DNA of 8,268 bases, from assembly GCA_035647435.1 (NCBI GenBank), contig DASRNM010000112.1:1-8268 (forward strand), given 5' to 3'. Shown piece by piece: positions 7,335-8,268 of this stretch. The position numbers were made by a program, and so were the translations under genes. Origin of the DNA: JAAZFZ01 sp035647435 (lineage in GTDB: Bacteria > Bacillota > Clostridia > Oscillospirales > Acutalibacteraceae). How positions within the stretch are numbered: the stretch's first letter is position 1; each line of letters opens with the position of its first letter. The notes below the pieces were generated by a model that saw nothing but the letters and a program-made list of their open reading frames with translations, ran no database searches and was not told the origin of the DNA.

Positions 7335-8177
7335 TTAACCCTCCAATTCTGCAAGCTCGACCATAATCTCTTTGATAGCCTGCTCATACTGTTGAGTATC
7401 GGGAGCTTTTCCGTGCCACGAAACATCGTTTTCCATAAAAGATACACCTTTACCTTTTATGCTTTTTGCAATAATAGCAGTAGGCTTGCCTTTAAACTGC
7501 TCAGCGGCACTGAAAGCCGCATCAATTTCGTCAAAACTGTGAGCACAAATCTCTATAACATTCCAACCGAAAGCCTTAAACTTTTCAGGTATAGGATATG
7601 GTGAGTTAACCTCAGCAATTGTGCCGTCAATTTGCAAATTATTGTTGTCAACGACAGCAACTAGGTTATCGAGCCCCTTTGCACTTGCATACATTGAAGC
7701 CTCCCAGACCTGGCCTTCACCCAATTCCCCATCGCCTAAAAGTGAAAAGGTTCTGAAGGGTTTACCGCCAATCTTTGCACCCAATGCCATGCCGACAGCT
7801 GTCGATATGCCTTGCCCGAGTGAGCCTGTGCTCATGTCAACACCCGGAGTCATTGCCATGCTTGGATGCCCCTGCAACATGGAGTCACTTTTTCTGAGTG
7901 TTTTCAATTCTTCCGTAGGAAAATAGCCCCTCAAGGCCAAAACGGAGTACAAACCGGGCGCAATATGACCTTTTGAAAGAACAAATCTGTCCCTATCCTC
8001 CATTTTTGGGTTTTGGGGATCAATATTCATTTTGTGAAAATAAAGATATGTCAAAATTTCAACAGAGGAGAGAGAACCTCCCGGGTGACCTGATTTTGCA
8101 TTATAGACACCTTCAATAATACCAAGACGAACATTACACGCTTTAATCTTTAACTGTTTTTTTACTGCTGAGTTCAA
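7335..8177 (-). CDS. Transketolase, N-terminal (TPP-binding) subunit
   Basis: A 280-residue protein matching the thiamine-diphosphate-binding (PP) domain of split bacterial transketolases. Motifs, numbered from the TTG start, are SGHPGGSLS (29-37), SKGH (68-71), GHP (103-105), STGSLGQG (116-123), the TPP/Mg site GDGELGEGQVWEA (148-160) with DNNNLQIDG (177-185), and IKGKGVSFMEN (240-250). It pairs with the adjacent C-terminal subunit to form active transketolase (non-oxidative pentose phosphate pathway, cytoplasm). The start is set at TTG 8175-8177, 8 bases from AGGAGG (8186-8191); the in-frame GTG three codons upstream lies inside that site and is unlikely. It is the first gene of the minus-strand cluster and ends 4 bases before the partner gene. 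Confidence 0.94.
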   Translation of the reverse strand: MNSAVKKQLKIKACNVRLGIIEGVYNAKSGHPGGSLSSVEILTYLYFHKMNIDPQNPKMEDRDRFVLSKGHIAPGLYSVLALRGYFPTEELKTLRKSDSMLQGHPSMAMTPGVDMSTGSLGQGISTAVGMALGAKIGGKPFRTFSLLGDGELGEGQVWEASMYASAKGLDNLVAVVDNNNLQIDGTIAEVNSPYPIPEKFKAFGWNVIEICAHSFDEIDAAFSAAEQFKGKPTAIIAKSIKGKGVSFMENDVSWHGKAPDTQQYEQAIKEIMVELAELEG

Positions 8178-8185
8178 AAACAGCA

Positions 8186-8191
8186 CCTCCT
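8186..8191 (-). promoter_or_regulatory. Ribosome binding site that decides the TTG start of the transketolase N-terminal subunit
   Basis: A perfect AGGAGG is followed by the 8-base spacer TGCTGTTT and then TTG at 8177-8175. The alternative in-frame GTG (8184-8186) overlaps the last G of the site, so a ribosome bound here could not initiate there. The TTG is therefore the best start. Confidence 0.82.
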
Positions 8192-8220
8192 ATTCAGCAT
8201 TGCCGCATATAGTGCGACTA

Positions 8221-8249
8221 AATATAAATTTATGTCTTTGTTTTAATAA
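8221..8249 (-). promoter_or_regulatory. Candidate sigma-A-type promoter for the cluster
   Basis: On the minus strand, a TATATT hexamer (8221-8226, 5 of 6 against TATAAT) lies 17 bases downstream of TTATTA (8244-8249, only 3 of 6 against TTGACA). Position upstream of the first gene is suitable and spacing is ideal, but the -35 match is poor and the whole region is AT-rich, so chance matches are expected. Confidence 0.3.
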
Positions 8250-8268
8250 CAAACATATAATTAAATTA

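Larger units (their letters stand above)
1068..8177 (-). other. Probable seven-gene operon
   Basis: Seven same-strand genes are separated by 4, 36, 20, 20, 22 and 12 bases, each with its own plausible ribosome binding site and no internal hairpin terminator visible. A strong terminator follows the last gene. The simplest inference is one transcript from upstream of the transketolase pair to 1025. An internal promoter, most likely in the 36-base gap at 6350-6385, cannot be excluded, although no convincing one is visible. Confidence 0.6.
8178..8268 (-). other. AT-rich leader and upstream region of the cluster
   Basis: No gene is visible in the 91 bases upstream of the transketolase gene up to the window edge. 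The stretch is AT-rich and holds the ribosome binding site, a weak promoter candidate (8221-8249) and a short imperfect hairpin (8202-8218, 6-bp stem with one G-U pair, 5-nt loop, no U-run). No known riboswitch (including TPP) could be recognised, though the region is cut by the window end. Confidence 0.6.

Noticed and set aside
7331..7447. A 39-residue upstream extension of the transketolase C-terminal subunit starting at an ATG at 7447.
   Set aside because: It lies inside the upstream subunit gene in another frame, the extension has no family similarity, and the ATG at 7330 has its own GGAGGG 8 bases upstream and gives the usual subunit length.
7621..7926. A 101-codon plus-strand open frame opposite the transketolase N-terminal gene.
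   Set aside because: It is a shadow of a strongly conserved gene with no recognisable protein features.
8202..8218. A short hairpin in the leader of the transketolase gene, considered as a riboswitch or attenuator element.
   Set aside because: The stem is only 6 bp with a G-U pair, there is no U-run or conserved riboswitch core, and the region is too short to hold a TPP riboswitch with an expression platform.

Overview
The window is AT-rich and densely coded. Strong GGAGG-type ribosome binding sites, two TTG starts, a two-subunit transketolase, a two-subunit-type class I fumarase beta chain and a DivIVA-like protein with the FGGFNKEDVL-type N-terminus together suggest a low-GC Gram-positive anaerobe of the class Clostridia, possibly an Oscillospiraceae/Ruminococcaceae-type gut lineage. 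The taxonomic placement is inference from gene style; no RNA gene or marker gene is present to settle it.

Layout. One gene lies on the plus strand (12-1016): a polytopic membrane protein that looks like a divergent CPBP (CAAX/Abi-type) intramembrane protease relative lacking several catalytic residues. It converges on a seven-gene minus-strand cluster, and the two share a near-perfect bidirectional terminator at 1025-1060. In transcription order, the minus-strand cluster is: transketolase N-terminal subunit (7335-8177), transketolase C-terminal subunit (6386-7330), a single-pass membrane-anchored beta-propeller-like protein (4406-6349), a DivIVA-like coiled-coil protein with a long acidic linker (3348-4385), a class I fumarase/hydro-lyase beta subunit (2785-3327), a PiT-family phosphate permease (1710-2762) and its DUF47/PhoU-like partner (1068-1697). 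The gaps are 4, 36, 20, 20, 22 and 12 bases, with no visible internal terminator, so a single transcript is the simplest reading. The first 90 or so bases upstream of the cluster (8178-8268) are AT-rich, non-coding and hold only a weak promoter candidate.

How the genes fit. The transketolase pair (non-oxidative pentose phosphate pathway), the hydro-lyase subunit (fumarate/malate or a related hydroxy acid) and the phosphate importer with its accessory protein are routine metabolism. The part not explained by known pathways is the central pair: a surface-facing propeller-like protein followed by a DivIVA-like scaffold. The fumarase beta subunit also lacks its usual adjacent alpha subunit. No mobile elements, CRISPR arrays, tRNAs or rRNAs were seen.
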